Shown here: positions 9,558 to 18,502 of the stretch, piece by piece
How the letters are laid out: each line of letters starts with the position of its first letter
Numbering within the stretch: the first letter of the stretch is position 1
DNA from: Arthrobacter sp. ISL-48
Lineage (GTDB): Bacteria > Actinomycetota > Actinomycetes > Actinomycetales > Micrococcaceae
Assembly (NCBI RefSeq): GCF_018613805.1
Contig: NZ_JAGGPL010000003.1
Span: forward strand, 744,001-808,000
Length of the DNA: 64,000 nt
Direction: 5' to 3'
Notes under the pieces: model-generated
What the model was told of the DNA's origin: nothing
Database searches by the model: none
What the model saw: the letters and a program-made list of their open reading frames with translations, nothing else
Position numbers and translations under genes: made by a program

Positions 9558-10223
9558 GTGGTTCATCAAGCACGGACTGACCGGGCGTCCGGCGGCGAAC
9601 CGGCCGTCCCGCAACGCACCTCGGGCCAGCGATCCGCGCGGCTCCCCCGTGACGAGCGCCGCGCGCAGCTCCTCGCGGCCGCACAGGAAGTCTTCGTCGC
9701 CAACGGGTACCACGGCGCAGCGATGGATGAGATCGCCGAGACGGCGCATGTCAGCAAGCCGGTCCTCTACCAGCATTTCCCGTCAAAACGGGAACTGTAC
9801 CTGGCACTGCTGGACAGCCATCTCACGTCCCTGACCGAGCTCATGCTTGGAGCCCTCAGCTCCACCACTGACAACGATGAACGTGTCCAGGCCGTCATGC
9901 GGGCCTATTTCCGGTTCATCGCCAGCGATGACCAGGCGCACCGGCTGGTCTTCGAATCGGACCTCATCAACGATCCCGATGTCAGCTCCCGGCTGGAGAC
10001 CTTCAATAGGACTTTCGCCGACGCCGTTGCCCGCGTCATCGCCGAGGACACCAAGCTGCCGCACCTGGAAGCCCAGCTCCTGGGGCGGGGGCTGGCCGGA
10101 ATGGCCCAGGTCAGCGCCCGTTATTGGCTTGAAACAGACGGCAACCTTGACTTGGATGTTGCCAGCGACCTGATCTACCGTTTAGCTTGGCGCGGAATCT
10201 CTCGCTTCCCCAAGGAAACCTAG
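9558..10223 (+). CDS. TetR-family transcriptional regulator
   Basis: A DNA-binding repressor of about 221 residues. After a 30-residue polar tail, the helix-turn-helix is clear: RRAQLLAAAQEVFVANGYHG, AAMDEIAETAHVSKPVLYQHF, PSKRELYLALL. The C-terminal two thirds are ligand-binding helices of unknown specificity. I prefer the GTG at 9558, with GGGGA five bases upstream; a GTG at 9546 is in frame. The neighbours moeZ (divergent) and DUF3107 (downstream) match an order I recall from mycobacteria (Rv3206c-Rv3208A), so the locus is old and conserved. Confidence 0.93.
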   Translation: MVHQARTDRASGGEPAVPQRTSGQRSARLPRDERRAQLLAAAQEVFVANGYHGAAMDEIAETAHVSKPVLYQHFPSKRELYLALLDSHLTSLTELMLGALSSTTDNDERVQAVMRAYFRFIASDDQAHRLVFESDLINDPDVSSRLETFNRTFADAVARVIAEDTKLPHLEAQLLGRGLAGMAQVSARYWLETDGNLDLDVASDLIYRLAWRGISRFPKET

Positions 10224-10275
10224 ACTACAAATAAGAGATCACTTGTGAAACTTTGATTGGCTGGGAGGCCCCGCT

Positions 10276-10500
10276 TTGGAAATTAAGATCGGCGTTCAGA
10301 ATATTGGCCGCGAAATTGTGCTTGAGTCGGCAGAGGATGCTGATTCAGTAGCCAAGATCGTCGAAGACGCCATCGCGAAGGGCAGCGATCTGCGCCTCAA
10401 GGATGACAAGGGACGTGTGATCATCGTTCCCGGGAATGCCCTGGGCTACGTGGAGATCGGTGCCGAAGAGGCCCGCCGCGTGGGTTTCGGCCAGTTCTGA
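10276..10500 (+). CDS. DUF3107 family small protein
   Basis: A 74-residue cytoplasmic protein (MEIKIGVQNIGREIVLES, ending RRVGFGQF) that matches the actinobacterial DUF3107 family; function unknown. It starts at TTG 10276 with GGGAGG seven bases upstream, 52 bases after the TetR gene, so the two are probably co-transcribed. Charge is mixed and there is no membrane segment. The mycobacterial member was reported as a secreted antigen (TB9.4), but no signal peptide is visible here. Confidence 0.93.
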   Translation: MEIKIGVQNIGREIVLESAEDADSVAKIVEDAIAKGSDLRLKDDKGRVIIVPGNALGYVEIGAEEARRVGFGQF

Positions 10501-10540
10501 CCCCCTGTGCCGGGCACCGGCCGCACCCCGAGGAGATTGC

Positions 10541-10843
10541 ATGCTTTCACTGACCATTGTCGTACTGGTGACCACGGCCGCAGGCTTTGTCGTCTGGGCC
10601 AATGACAAGCGCCATGCCAAGTACGGCACGGGCCTGCCCGCAGGCGTTGCGGTAGGTGTGGGCGCGCTGAGCTGGATCATCTTCATTACGGCAGGCTTTG
10701 GCTACCAGCCCGGCCTCACCTGGATCCCGTGGGTCCTGCCCATGGCGTTGGGAACCGCGGCGGCCGTAGGGGCGGTTACCTACCTGGGCCGCGCCCGGGC
10801 CCGTTACGACACGATTCGACTGACAGCAGCGCTCAAGCTGTAG
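10541..10843 (+). CDS. Small integral membrane protein, unknown function
   Basis: A 100-residue protein with about three hydrophobic helices: LSLTIVVLVTTAAGFVVWA, PAGVAVGVGALSWIIFITAGFG and WIPWVLPMALGTAAAVGAV. The short cytoplasmic tail contains R and K. ATG at 10541 has AGGAG seven bases upstream; the open frame continues upstream but has no start signal. It follows DUF3107 by 40 bases and is probably in the same transcript. I recognise no named family. Confidence 0.85.
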   Translation: MLSLTIVVLVTTAAGFVVWANDKRHAKYGTGLPAGVAVGVGALSWIIFITAGFGYQPGLTWIPWVLPMALGTAAAVGAVTYLGRARARYDTIRLTAALKL

Positions 10844-10854
10844 CGGGTGTGCGC

Positions 10855-11523
10855 CTAAGCCTCGGGGTCAAAGCCTTCCTCTGTACACAGGCACAGACGG
10901 TTTCCCTGCGCATCCGTGACCACCACCCATTCGGGTGCGTGGTCACGGTTCATTAAGGCGCCGGTGGCGGCAGTCTTCTCCAGGACGGGTCCGGATTCGG
11001 CTTTGCTCCAATGGACGTCAAGATGGATGCGGCTGCTGTTAGGCGTCGAGGTTTCCTGGAACCACACGTTGGGTCCGCGCCCGTACGGATCCATCAGGTC
11101 GTTTCCCTCTTCGGCCCTCTTGTACCCCAGGGCAACGCGCCACACTTCCGAGATTGCCCCGGCGTCCGCCGTATCGACCGCCACTTCAACGGTCCTGTAC
11201 AGGCCTGGCTCCGCCGCAGCCCCGGCCGCCGAGGCGGCCGCGGTGACGGCCGCTGCCGCCCTGGTATCGCGCTCGGTAACCTCTCCCCCGGCGTCGTGGG
11301 ATGTGAACCGGATGAACACACGGTTGTAGCGCCAGTCAAGATCCGGATGGTGGTTCTGCTCTTCCGCCAAGCGTCCGACGGCGGCAATCAGCTCCAGCGC
11401 GGCGGCCGCCGTCCGCGCTTTGTAGACAGTGACCAGTCCGCCCAGGCGGTACCGCCAGTCCGGGAGCCCGTCAAGTGCCTCCTCGATCCGCACCCTGGTG
11501 AGAATGTCTTCCTTGCCGGCCAC
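10855..11523 (-). CDS. Pterin-4a-carbinolamine dehydratase domain fused to a VOC (glyoxalase-like) domain
   Basis: Residues about 1-98 resemble pterin-4a-carbinolamine dehydratase: WRYRLGGLVTVYKA, then LAEEQNHHPDLDWRYNRVFIRFTSHDAGG with the family EQNHHPD histidines, then a TxRD segment. After an Ala-rich linker, residues about 110-222 form a VOC/glyoxalase-like domain with WRVALGYK, NVWFQET, RIHLDVHW and WVVVTDAQGNRLCLC. The dehydratase would recycle oxidised tetrahydropterin or, as proposed for bacterial homologues, serve in molybdopterin metabolism. The role of the VOC half is unknown. It is convergent with the membrane gene, ending 11 bases from it. Confidence 0.88.
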   Translation of the reverse strand: MAGKEDILTRVRIEEALDGLPDWRYRLGGLVTVYKARTAAAALELIAAVGRLAEEQNHHPDLDWRYNRVFIRFTSHDAGGEVTERDTRAAAAVTAAASAAGAAAEPGLYRTVEVAVDTADAGAISEVWRVALGYKRAEEGNDLMDPYGRGPNVWFQETSTPNSSRIHLDVHWSKAESGPVLEKTAATGALMNRDHAPEWVVVTDAQGNRLCLCTEEGFDPEA

Positions 11524-11586
11524 AGCTGACTCCTTGACTCGTCGCGGTGAGCCCGGTCCCGGTGGCCGCGGCGGCTGGATGCCGGT

Positions 11587-12639
<1,053 letters not shown>

Positions 12640-12643
<4 letters not shown>

Positions 12644-13968
12644 GCTGATTCCTTTTGTGGGTCAGGGGTGCTGGCGGACCGGTGCCTGCCGGAAAACCTG
12701 GCCGGGCTGAAAACCCGCCACCGCGGGTCTTCGTTGCCGTCCATGAGGGACCGGCAGATGACGGCCGCCGCGGGAGTGAGCAGGACGCCATGACGGAAGA
12801 ACCCGGTGGCTATGATCAGCCCGGAAATCTCCTCCTCGCCGTCCTGGACCGTGCCTCCTTGGCTGGTGTTTCGGGGCATGCGTACACGGCCCAGCAGCGG
12901 GGCGTTGTCCGGGGTGCCCGGCCGTGCCCTTGCCGTGCTTTCCAGCAGTTCCAACTCAGCAACGGCGGGCACCAGGGCCTGGGCATCCCGCAGCAGCTGG
13001 TAGACGCCGCCGGCAGAGACCGCGGCGTCCCCCGTGGCGGACAACGCGTCCTCGCGCTGGGTTGCTCCGATCACCACCGTGCCGTCCTGACGCGGAACGA
13101 TATAGACCGGGACACCGTGGACCAGGCCACGGACGGTAGAGGTGACCAGCGGGCGGAGGTGGTGAGGAACCGCCAGCCGGAGGATGTCGCCATGGACAGG
13201 GCGCAGGGGCAACTGCAGCCCCTCTGGGAGGCCCTCGAGCGACGCCGCCTGCAGCCCGTTGGCCACCACCGTCTCGCAGGCCAGGACTGTCCCTCCGTGT
13301 GCGAGCCGCACGCCACTTACCCGCCCGTCCTGCCAGAGGAGGGACGTGGCCCGGTCTGGGGCGGCGAAGCCATCCGGGGCGCCTTCGACAAATGTTTTGG
13401 ATCCAGGATCGTGGGAAGCGAGCACACGGCGGAGGCATGCCACCAGCTTCCGCGGATCCACCTGATGGTCTGCGGGGATGTCCAAGGCACAGGAGATGGC
13501 CGGGCTGAGCAGGCCCTCCCTGGCCCTGGCTTCGCGGACCATAAGCGGTTCCACCTCGAGCCCGTTGGCCTGCTGGACGCTGCGCAGGTCCATGAGCGCC
13601 CTGCGGTCCGCGGCGTCGACGCCCACGGCGATGGTGGGCGTCGCCAGGTAGCCGGGATCCTGCTTGCTTGCATCGACGAGGTCCGCCGCGAAGTCCGGCC
13701 ACAGGCCGGAGGACTCGAGCATGAGTTCCAGGAGGTCCTCCTCCTGGTAGTGGAGCTCGCTGACGGGGGCGAGCATACCCGCGGCCGCCCAGCTTGCGCC
13801 GGAACCGGGCGCGTCATCGATGAGGACCACGGAACGCCCGGAGCGCCTCGCTTCCCACGCAATGCCGTGGCCGATGACTCCGCCGCCGATCACTGCCACG
13901 TCCGCGTTCAGTACCTGCGGGAAGCCGGACGAAGAAACGCTGGGGGACGCTCTCCCTGACGGGGGCAT
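12640..13968 (-). CDS. thiO: Glycine oxidase ThiO
   Basis: ThiO is an FAD enzyme that oxidises glycine to the imine needed by ThiG. The 442-residue protein has the dinucleotide fold ADVAVIGGGVIGHGIAWE, the PGSGASWAAAGMLAPVSE region typical of D-amino-acid/glycine oxidases, VVANGLQA and the C-terminal ATGFFRHGVLLTPAAA. The ATG at 13968 is preceded by GGAG and lies about ten bases from the riboswitch. A 30-residue tail after LMDGNEDPRWRVFSPARF is unusual but does not disturb the fold. Confidence 0.95.
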
Positions 13969-13978
13969 GATGTGTCTC

Positions 13979-14077
13979 CTTCCCTACGCCGGTACTAGCC
14001 GGATCAGGTCAAGCGGTCGGCTCTGACGCCCTCTCAGCCCGGCGCTTGGTGACAGCTGCCGCGGGCTCCCGCAGTAC
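13979..14077 (-). ncRNA. TPP (thiamine pyrophosphate) riboswitch
   Basis: Read on the minus strand, the leader of thiO contains the conserved THI-box cores in order: GGGCTGAGAGGG near 14041-14030, then CCGCTTGACCTGATCCGG near 14010-13992, then CTAGTACCGGCGTAGGGAAG ending near 13978. These are the pyrimidine- and pyrophosphate-sensing helices. The following GGAGACACATC holds the thiO ribosome site, so ligand binding is likely to block translation or terminate transcription of thiO-thiS-thiG. Boundaries are approximate to about five bases. Confidence 0.95.
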
Positions 14078-14083
14078 CAGCCC

Positions 14084-14089
14084 AGTTTA
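14084..14089 (-). promoter_or_regulatory. Predicted -10 box for the riboswitch/thiO transcript
   Basis: TAAACT on the minus strand ends about seven bases before the start of the riboswitch fold. No strong -35 is visible. The box overlaps the region just upstream of thiE on the other strand, so the two promoters are interleaved. Confidence 0.45.
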
Positions 14090-14100
14090 GAGGAACTAGG

Positions 14101-14865
14101 GTGGTTTCCATGAACCCTGCCCTTTCTGACAGCACGGCCGTTTCCAGCAACCCCGACGCCGGCAGCGAAGACGGCGGCCGAGGCCTCGACAGCGCACGCC
14201 TCTACCTCTGCACAGACGCGCGCCGCGAGCGCGGCGACTTTGCCGAGTTTGTCGATGCGGCATTTGCCGGCGGCGTGGACATCATCCAGCTCCGGGACAA
14301 GGCGATCGAAGCGGCCGAGGAACTCGAACTGCTTGCGGTACTGAAAGCAGCAGCCCAGCGCCACGGACGGCTGTGGGCCGTGAATGACCGGGCCGATATC
14401 GCAGTCCTGTCCGGCGCACCCATATTCCACATCGGCCAGAAGGACCTTCCGCTTCCGGCGGCACGGACCCTGCTGAACGGGAACGCGGAGATAGGCCTGT
14501 CCACTCACACCACAGCACAGATCGATGGCGCCATCGGAGCCTCCGCCGCAATGCTTGACGCCCCGGCAGGACTGGACTATTTCTGTGTTGGGCCGGTCTG
14601 GGCCACCCCCACGAAGCCCGGCCGGTCCGCCGTCGGACTTGACCTGATCAGGTATGCGGCAGGAGAGGTGACGAAGGCCGGCTCCTTTCCCGGCAGGGCA
14701 AGCGTGCCCTGGTTCGCCATTGGGGGCATTGACCTGGGCAATGTGGAGCAGGTGGTGGCAGCCGGTGCCAGCCGGTTGGTAGTGGTCCGTGCCATTACTG
14801 AGGCCTCTGATCCGGCCGCAGCGGCCGGCGCGCTGCTAGCCGCGCTGGGGGCCGACGCGCCCTAA
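14101..14865 (+). CDS. thiE: Thiamine phosphate synthase
   Basis: ThiE couples the pyrimidine diphosphate and thiazole phosphate into thiamine monophosphate. The TIM-barrel signature residues are present: [83 protein letters not shown] and WFAIGGID. A polar N-terminal extension of about 30 residues precedes the barrel. I use the GTG at 14101; an ATG nine bases later is possible. It is divergent from thiO and is not behind a riboswitch of its own. Confidence 0.95.
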   Translation: MVSMNPALSDSTAVSSNPDAGSEDGGRGLDSARLYLCTDARRERGDFAEFVDAAFAGGVDIIQLRDKAIEAAEELELLAVLKAAAQRHGRLWAVNDRADIAVLSGAPIFHIGQKDLPLPAARTLLNGNAEIGLSTHTTAQIDGAIGASAAMLDAPAGLDYFCVGPVWATPTKPGRSAVGLDLIRYAAGEVTKAGSFPGRASVPWFAIGGIDLGNVEQVVAAGASRLVVVRAITEASDPAAAAGALLAALGADAP

Positions 14866-14929
14866 GGCCTTCCCGGACGCTCCAAGCAGCAAGCGGGCCG
14901 ATGGCGTGCACTATCTGCGGAATTCGGGC

Positions 14930-14935
14930 TAACCT
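14930..14935 (+). promoter_or_regulatory. Predicted -10 box of the RNB ribonuclease gene
   Basis: TAACCT ends seven bases before the GTG start at 14943 and there is no Shine-Dalgarno sequence, which fits a leaderless transcript. Confidence 0.5.
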
Positions 14936-14942
14936 GATTTTC

Positions 14943-16481
14943 GTGTCACATCATCGGTTGGCCCCTAGCGTCCACGAGCACACGAACGCGCTCGAGGAGG
15001 CGCTGGGCGCGTTGCGGGTAGAGCTTGAACTGCCGGGACCGTATCCCGCGGAAGCGGTACGTGACGCCGAGGCGGCCGTGGCATCACACCAGCTTCCGGA
15101 GGCCGACCTGACTGGCGTGGAGTTCCTGACCATTGATCCCGAGTCGTCCACAGACCTGGACCAGGCCCTCTTCATTGAGCGAGACGGCGCGGGCTACAAC
15201 GTGCTTTACGCCATCGCGGACGTTCCTTCCTTTGTGGCCCCCGGCGGTGCCCTGGATGCGGAAACCCGGCGCCGGGGCCAGACGTTTTACGCTCCCGACG
15301 GCCGAATTCCGCTTCATCCCGAGGTCATCAGCGAGCAAGCCGGCAGCCTCCTCGCAGGCCAGCTGTGCTCGGCATTTGTCTGGGAATTCCGGCTTGATGA
15401 CGCCGCCGAGGTCACCTCCGTGGCTGTCCGGAGGGCCCGGGTGCGAAGCCGCAGCAAGCTCAGTTACAAAGGCGCCCAGTCGGAGCTCGACGCCGGCACA
15501 GCCAGCCCCGTCCTGCAGCTCCTCAAGGAAGTGGGACTCAAGCGCGTTGATCTGGAGCGTGCCCGCGGCGGAGCCAGCCTGAACATGCCGGAACAGGAAA
15601 TCGTCCAGCTGCCCGACGGCGGATACCGGATTGCGGCAGCTCCGCAGCTTCCCGTGGAGGACTGGAATGCCCAGATTTCCCTCCTGACCGGGATGGCGGC
15701 CGCCAGGCTGATGTTGGACGGAAAAGTGGGGATCCTCCGTACCATGCCGTCCCCCGACGAACGCTCCCTGCGGCACTTCAGGATCCAGACCGAGGCCCTG
15801 GGCAGGCCTTGGGACGGGGAGGTCAGCTACGGGGAATACCTCCGCACCCTTGACCCCCTGGACCCGCGCCAGCTGGCCATCCTCCACTCGGCCGGGATGC
15901 TGTTCCGCGGCGCCAGCTACACAGCGTTCGACGGCAGCGTTCCGGACGATGCCGTCCAGTCCGCCATCGGCGCCGCCTATGCGCACACCACAGCCCCACT
16001 CCGGCGGCTCGTGGACCGCTTCGTGCTGGTGATCTGCGAGGCGCTCAGCAACGGCAGGCCGGTGCCCGGCTGGGCCAGGGAAGCGCTGCCGTCGCTTCCG
16101 GTGATTATGGCTGGTTCCGATCAGCTCGCATCGCGGATGGAACGCATGGCGCTGGACACCGTCGCGGCAGCACTGCTGGTGAACCACGTCGGGCAGGAAT
16201 TCGATGCGATAGTCATCTCCGGGTCCAAGCCCCAGAGGGACAACGGGGGCGGCAACGGCGACAGCGCCACCAACGGCAAAAGCACGAACGGCAAGAACGG
16301 CGCCGGCAACGGCAAGAACGGTAACGGAAACGGCAACGGCGCTTCGGGGATTATCCAGATTGCCGAACCAGCAGTCACCGCCCGGTGCGCGGGCGATTTG
16401 GAGTCGGGCACCAAGGTCCGTGTCCGGCTGATCTCCTCGGACATCACCACCCGTGAAGTTCACTTCGAGCTGGTGGAGTAA
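14943..16481 (+). CDS. RNB-domain (RNase II-type) 3'-5' exoribonuclease
   Basis: A 512-residue hydrolytic exoribonuclease. The catalytic aspartates are in FLTIDPESSTDLDQALFIE (residues about 60-78) and the metal-site region continues YNVLYAIADVPSFVAPGGALD. FYAPDGRIPLHPEVISE and YAHTTAPLRRLVDRF are further RNB signatures. There is no obvious N-terminal cold-shock domain and only a short C-terminal OB-like strand set (GTKVRVRLISSDI). A low-complexity Asn/Gly/Lys insertion of about 35 residues sits near residues 435-470. Start chosen at GTG 14943. Likely role: RNA decay or stable-RNA trimming. Confidence 0.93.
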   Translation: MSHHRLAPSVHEHTNALEEALGALRVELELPGPYPAEAVRDAEAAVASHQLPEADLTGVEFLTIDPESSTDLDQALFIERDGAGYNVLYAIADVPSFVAPGGALDAETRRRGQTFYAPDGRIPLHPEVISEQAGSLLAGQLCSAFVWEFRLDDAAEVTSVAVRRARVRSRSKLSYKGAQSELDAGTASPVLQLLKEVGLKRVDLERARGGASLNMPEQEIVQLPDGGYRIAAAPQLPVEDWNAQISLLTGMAAARLMLDGKVGILRTMPSPDERSLRHFRIQTEALGRPWDGEVSYGEYLRTLDPLDPRQLAILHSAGMLFRGASYTAFDGSVPDDAVQSAIGAAYAHTTAPLRRLVDRFVLVICEALSNGRPVPGWAREALPSLPVIMAGSDQLASRMERMALDTVAAALLVNHVGQEFDAIVISGSKPQRDNGGGNGDSATNGKSTNGKNGAGNGKNGNGNGNGASGIIQIAEPAVTARCAGDLESGTKVRVRLISSDITTREVHFELVE

Positions 16482-16501
16482 GACTTCGGGGCCGCGACTT
16501 C

Positions 16502-16517
16502 GGCGCCCGAAGGCGCC
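16502..16517 (+). terminator. Short GC-rich hairpin after the ribonuclease gene
   Basis: GGCGCC, loop CGAA, GGCGCC forms a perfect six-base-pair stem closed by a stable tetraloop, 20 bases after the stop codon. There is no U-tract, so termination efficiency is uncertain. Confidence 0.5.
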
Positions 16518-16544
16518 AAAGCCAGCATTCAGGCTCCGTGCGGC

Positions 16545-16781
16545 TAGACTGAAGGAGTAGAAATGGATGCCCGGTCGTTGATTCATTGATTTTGAACTCA
16601 ACAAGCCCGCCCCTACGCGATCTTGAGATACACCCGTTGGTCACCAGTGCCAGCATTTAGATAGCCCGCGATCGGCTTCCACTGGATTTGCTTGCGCGCC
16701 CGAGCGTGCTCCGGAACGGCCACACCGGCCAGTCCGTTGAGCAGGCAGCGCCAATGCCCAAATGAATAAGGAAACTCCCCT
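16545..16781 (+). promoter_or_regulatory. Promoter box and long 5' leader of the DEAD-box helicase gene
   Basis: The 300-base gap before the helicase holds TAGACT at 16545-16550, a good -10 box, and then about 225 bases of leader with no further gene. The leader has several self-complementary stretches, including CGGCC/GGCCA near 16718-16732. An AAGGA lies about ten bases before the helicase GTG. Long structured leaders are common on cold-inducible helicase messages; the regulatory meaning here is inferred. Confidence 0.5.
16563..16589 (+). CDS. Possible eight-residue leader peptide (MDARSLIH)
   Basis: An ATG six bases after GAAGGAG opens a short frame that ends at TGA 16587-16589. If transcription starts about seven bases after the TAGACT box, the ribosome site would be cut and the ATG would sit almost at the 5' end. 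Translation is therefore unproven. It could act as an upstream open frame controlling the helicase message. Confidence 0.25.
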   Translation: MDARSLIH

Positions 16782-18494
16782 GTGAGTGAATTGCATACCC
16801 ACCAGCTGCTGACTGATGATTCCGGCCTCGAGACCCTCGAGCCGGAAGAAACTATCATTTCGGACGAGAAGCCCCACGAAATCGAGGAGAAATCCTTCGC
16901 TGACTACAACGTCCGCGCCGATATCGTCGAGTCCCTGGCCGATGCCGGGATCACGCACCCGTTCCCTATCCAGGCCATGACGCTGCCCGTGGCCCTGTCA
17001 GGCCATGACATTATCGGCCAGGCCAAGACAGGCACCGGCAAGACCCTGGGCTTCGGTATTCCAGCGCTGCAGCGCGTTGTGGGCCAGGACGACCCCGGTT
17101 TCGACAAACTCCCGGCACCGGGAGCTCCGCAGGCTCTCGTGATCGTTCCCACCCGCGAGCTGGCCGTCCAGGTGGCCAACGACCTCCAGACCGCTTCCCG
17201 CAAGCGCAACGCCCGCATCACCACCATCTACGGCGGCCGTGCCTACGAGCCCCAGGTGGAGGCCCTGCAGAAGGGCGTGGAGGTTGTCGTCGGGACACCA
17301 GGCCGGCTCATTGACCTGTACAAGCAAAAGCACCTCGTCCTCAAGAACGTCAAGATGGTCATCCTGGACGAAGCCGACGAGATGCTGGACCTGGGCTTCC
17401 TGCCGGACGTCGAGACCCTGATAGCGGGCACCCCGGCCGTCCGCCAGACGCTTCTGTTCTCTGCCACGATGCCTGGTCCCGTCGTCGCCATGGCCCGGCG
17501 TTACATGACCCAGCCGACGCACATCCGTGCCGCTGATCCGGATGACGAAGGCCTGACCAAGCGCGATATCCGCCAGCTCATCTACCGTGCCCACAGCATG
17601 GACAAGATCGAAGTTGTCGCCCGCATCCTGCAGGCGCGCGGACGCGGCCGAACCATCATCTTCACCAAAACCAAGCGCACCGCCGCCAAGGTATCCGAGG
17701 AACTGGTGGACCGCGGCTTTGCGGCCGCCGCCATCCACGGCGACCTCGGCCAGGGCGCCCGCGAGCAGGCACTCCGTGCCTTCCGCAACAACAAGGTGGA
17801 CGTCCTGGTGGCCACCGACGTCGCCGCCCGCGGCATCGACGTCGACGACGTCACCCACGTCATCAACTACCAGTGCGTCGAAGACGAAAAGATCTATCTG
17901 CACCGCGTCGGCCGCACCGGCCGTGCGGGCAACAAAGGCACCGCGGTCACGTTCGTGGACTGGGATGACATGCCGCGGTGGGGCCTGATCAACAAAGCCC
18001 TGGGCCTCAGCGTTCCGGAGCCGGTCGAAACCTACTCCTCCTCGCCGCACCTCTTCGAGGAGCTGGACATCCCCGAAGGCACCAAGGGCCGGCTGCCCCG
18101 CAACCAGCGCACGCTGGCCGGAGTTAACGCCGAAGTCCTTGAGGACCTGGGCGAGACCGGGAAGAACAACTCGCGCAGCGCAAGGGACAGTGGCCGTTCC
18201 GGCGCACGCGAGGGAAGCCGCGACGGCGCCCGGTCCGGAAGCCGGCGCAGCGCCGGCGGCGGAAGAGACAGCGGCGGAAATGACAGCGGACGCTCCGGGG
18301 ACCGCCGCCGTCGTTCTCCCGACACTGAGGCAACGGCCGGCGCAGCAACTCCGCCCGCAGAAGCAGCCGGGACTGCCGCCACAGAGGTTGACCGGGCCAC
18401 GCGCGCCCGTCGCCGGACCCGAACCCGCCGGCGCAACGGCGAAGTGGTGGCCGGTGGCGACAGCGGCGCGCAGCCGGGAAGCGCCGAGGCCTAA
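16782..18494 (+). CDS. DEAD-box ATP-dependent RNA helicase
   Basis: A 570-residue RNA helicase with all core motifs in order: Q motif THPFPIQAMTLPV, Walker A AKTGTGKT, PTRELAVQV, TPGRLIDL, DEADEMLD, SATMPGPV, then domain 2 with IIFTKTKRT, ARGIDVDDV and HRVGRTGRAG. After residue about 440 comes an Arg/Gly/Ser-rich tail (SARDSGRSGAREGSRDGARS, then RRRRS and a basic end RARRRTRTRRRNG) that likely binds RNA. It resembles RhlE/CsdA-type helicases of ribosome assembly and cold adaptation. GTG start. The methyltransferase gene follows by eight bases. Confidence 0.95.
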   Translation: MSELHTHQLLTDDSGLETLEPEETIISDEKPHEIEEKSFADYNVRADIVESLADAGITHPFPIQAMTLPVALSGHDIIGQAKTGTGKTLGFGIPALQRVVGQDDPGFDKLPAPGAPQALVIVPTRELAVQVANDLQTASRKRNARITTIYGGRAYEPQVEALQKGVEVVVGTPGRLIDLYKQKHLVLKNVKMVILDEADEMLDLGFLPDVETLIAGTPAVRQTLLFSATMPGPVVAMARRYMTQPTHIRAADPDDEGLTKRDIRQLIYRAHSMDKIEVVARILQARGRGRTIIFTKTKRTAAKVSEELVDRGFAAAAIHGDLGQGAREQALRAFRNNKVDVLVATDVAARGIDVDDVTHVINYQCVEDEKIYLHRVGRTGRAGNKGTAVTFVDWDDMPRWGLINKALGLSVPEPVETYSSSPHLFEELDIPEGTKGRLPRNQRTLAGVNAEVLEDLGETGKNNSRSARDSGRSGAREGSRDGARSGSRRSAGGGRDSGGNDSGRSGDRRRRSPDTEATAGAATPPAEAAGTAATEVDRATRARRRTRTRRRNGEVVAGGDSGAQPGSAEA

Positions 18495-18502
18495 CAGCCT
18501 CA

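Noticed and set aside
16241-16350. Tandem-repeat element in the AAC-GGC tract
   Set aside because: It is in frame inside the ribonuclease gene and encodes a low-complexity Asn/Gly linker; units are irregular.
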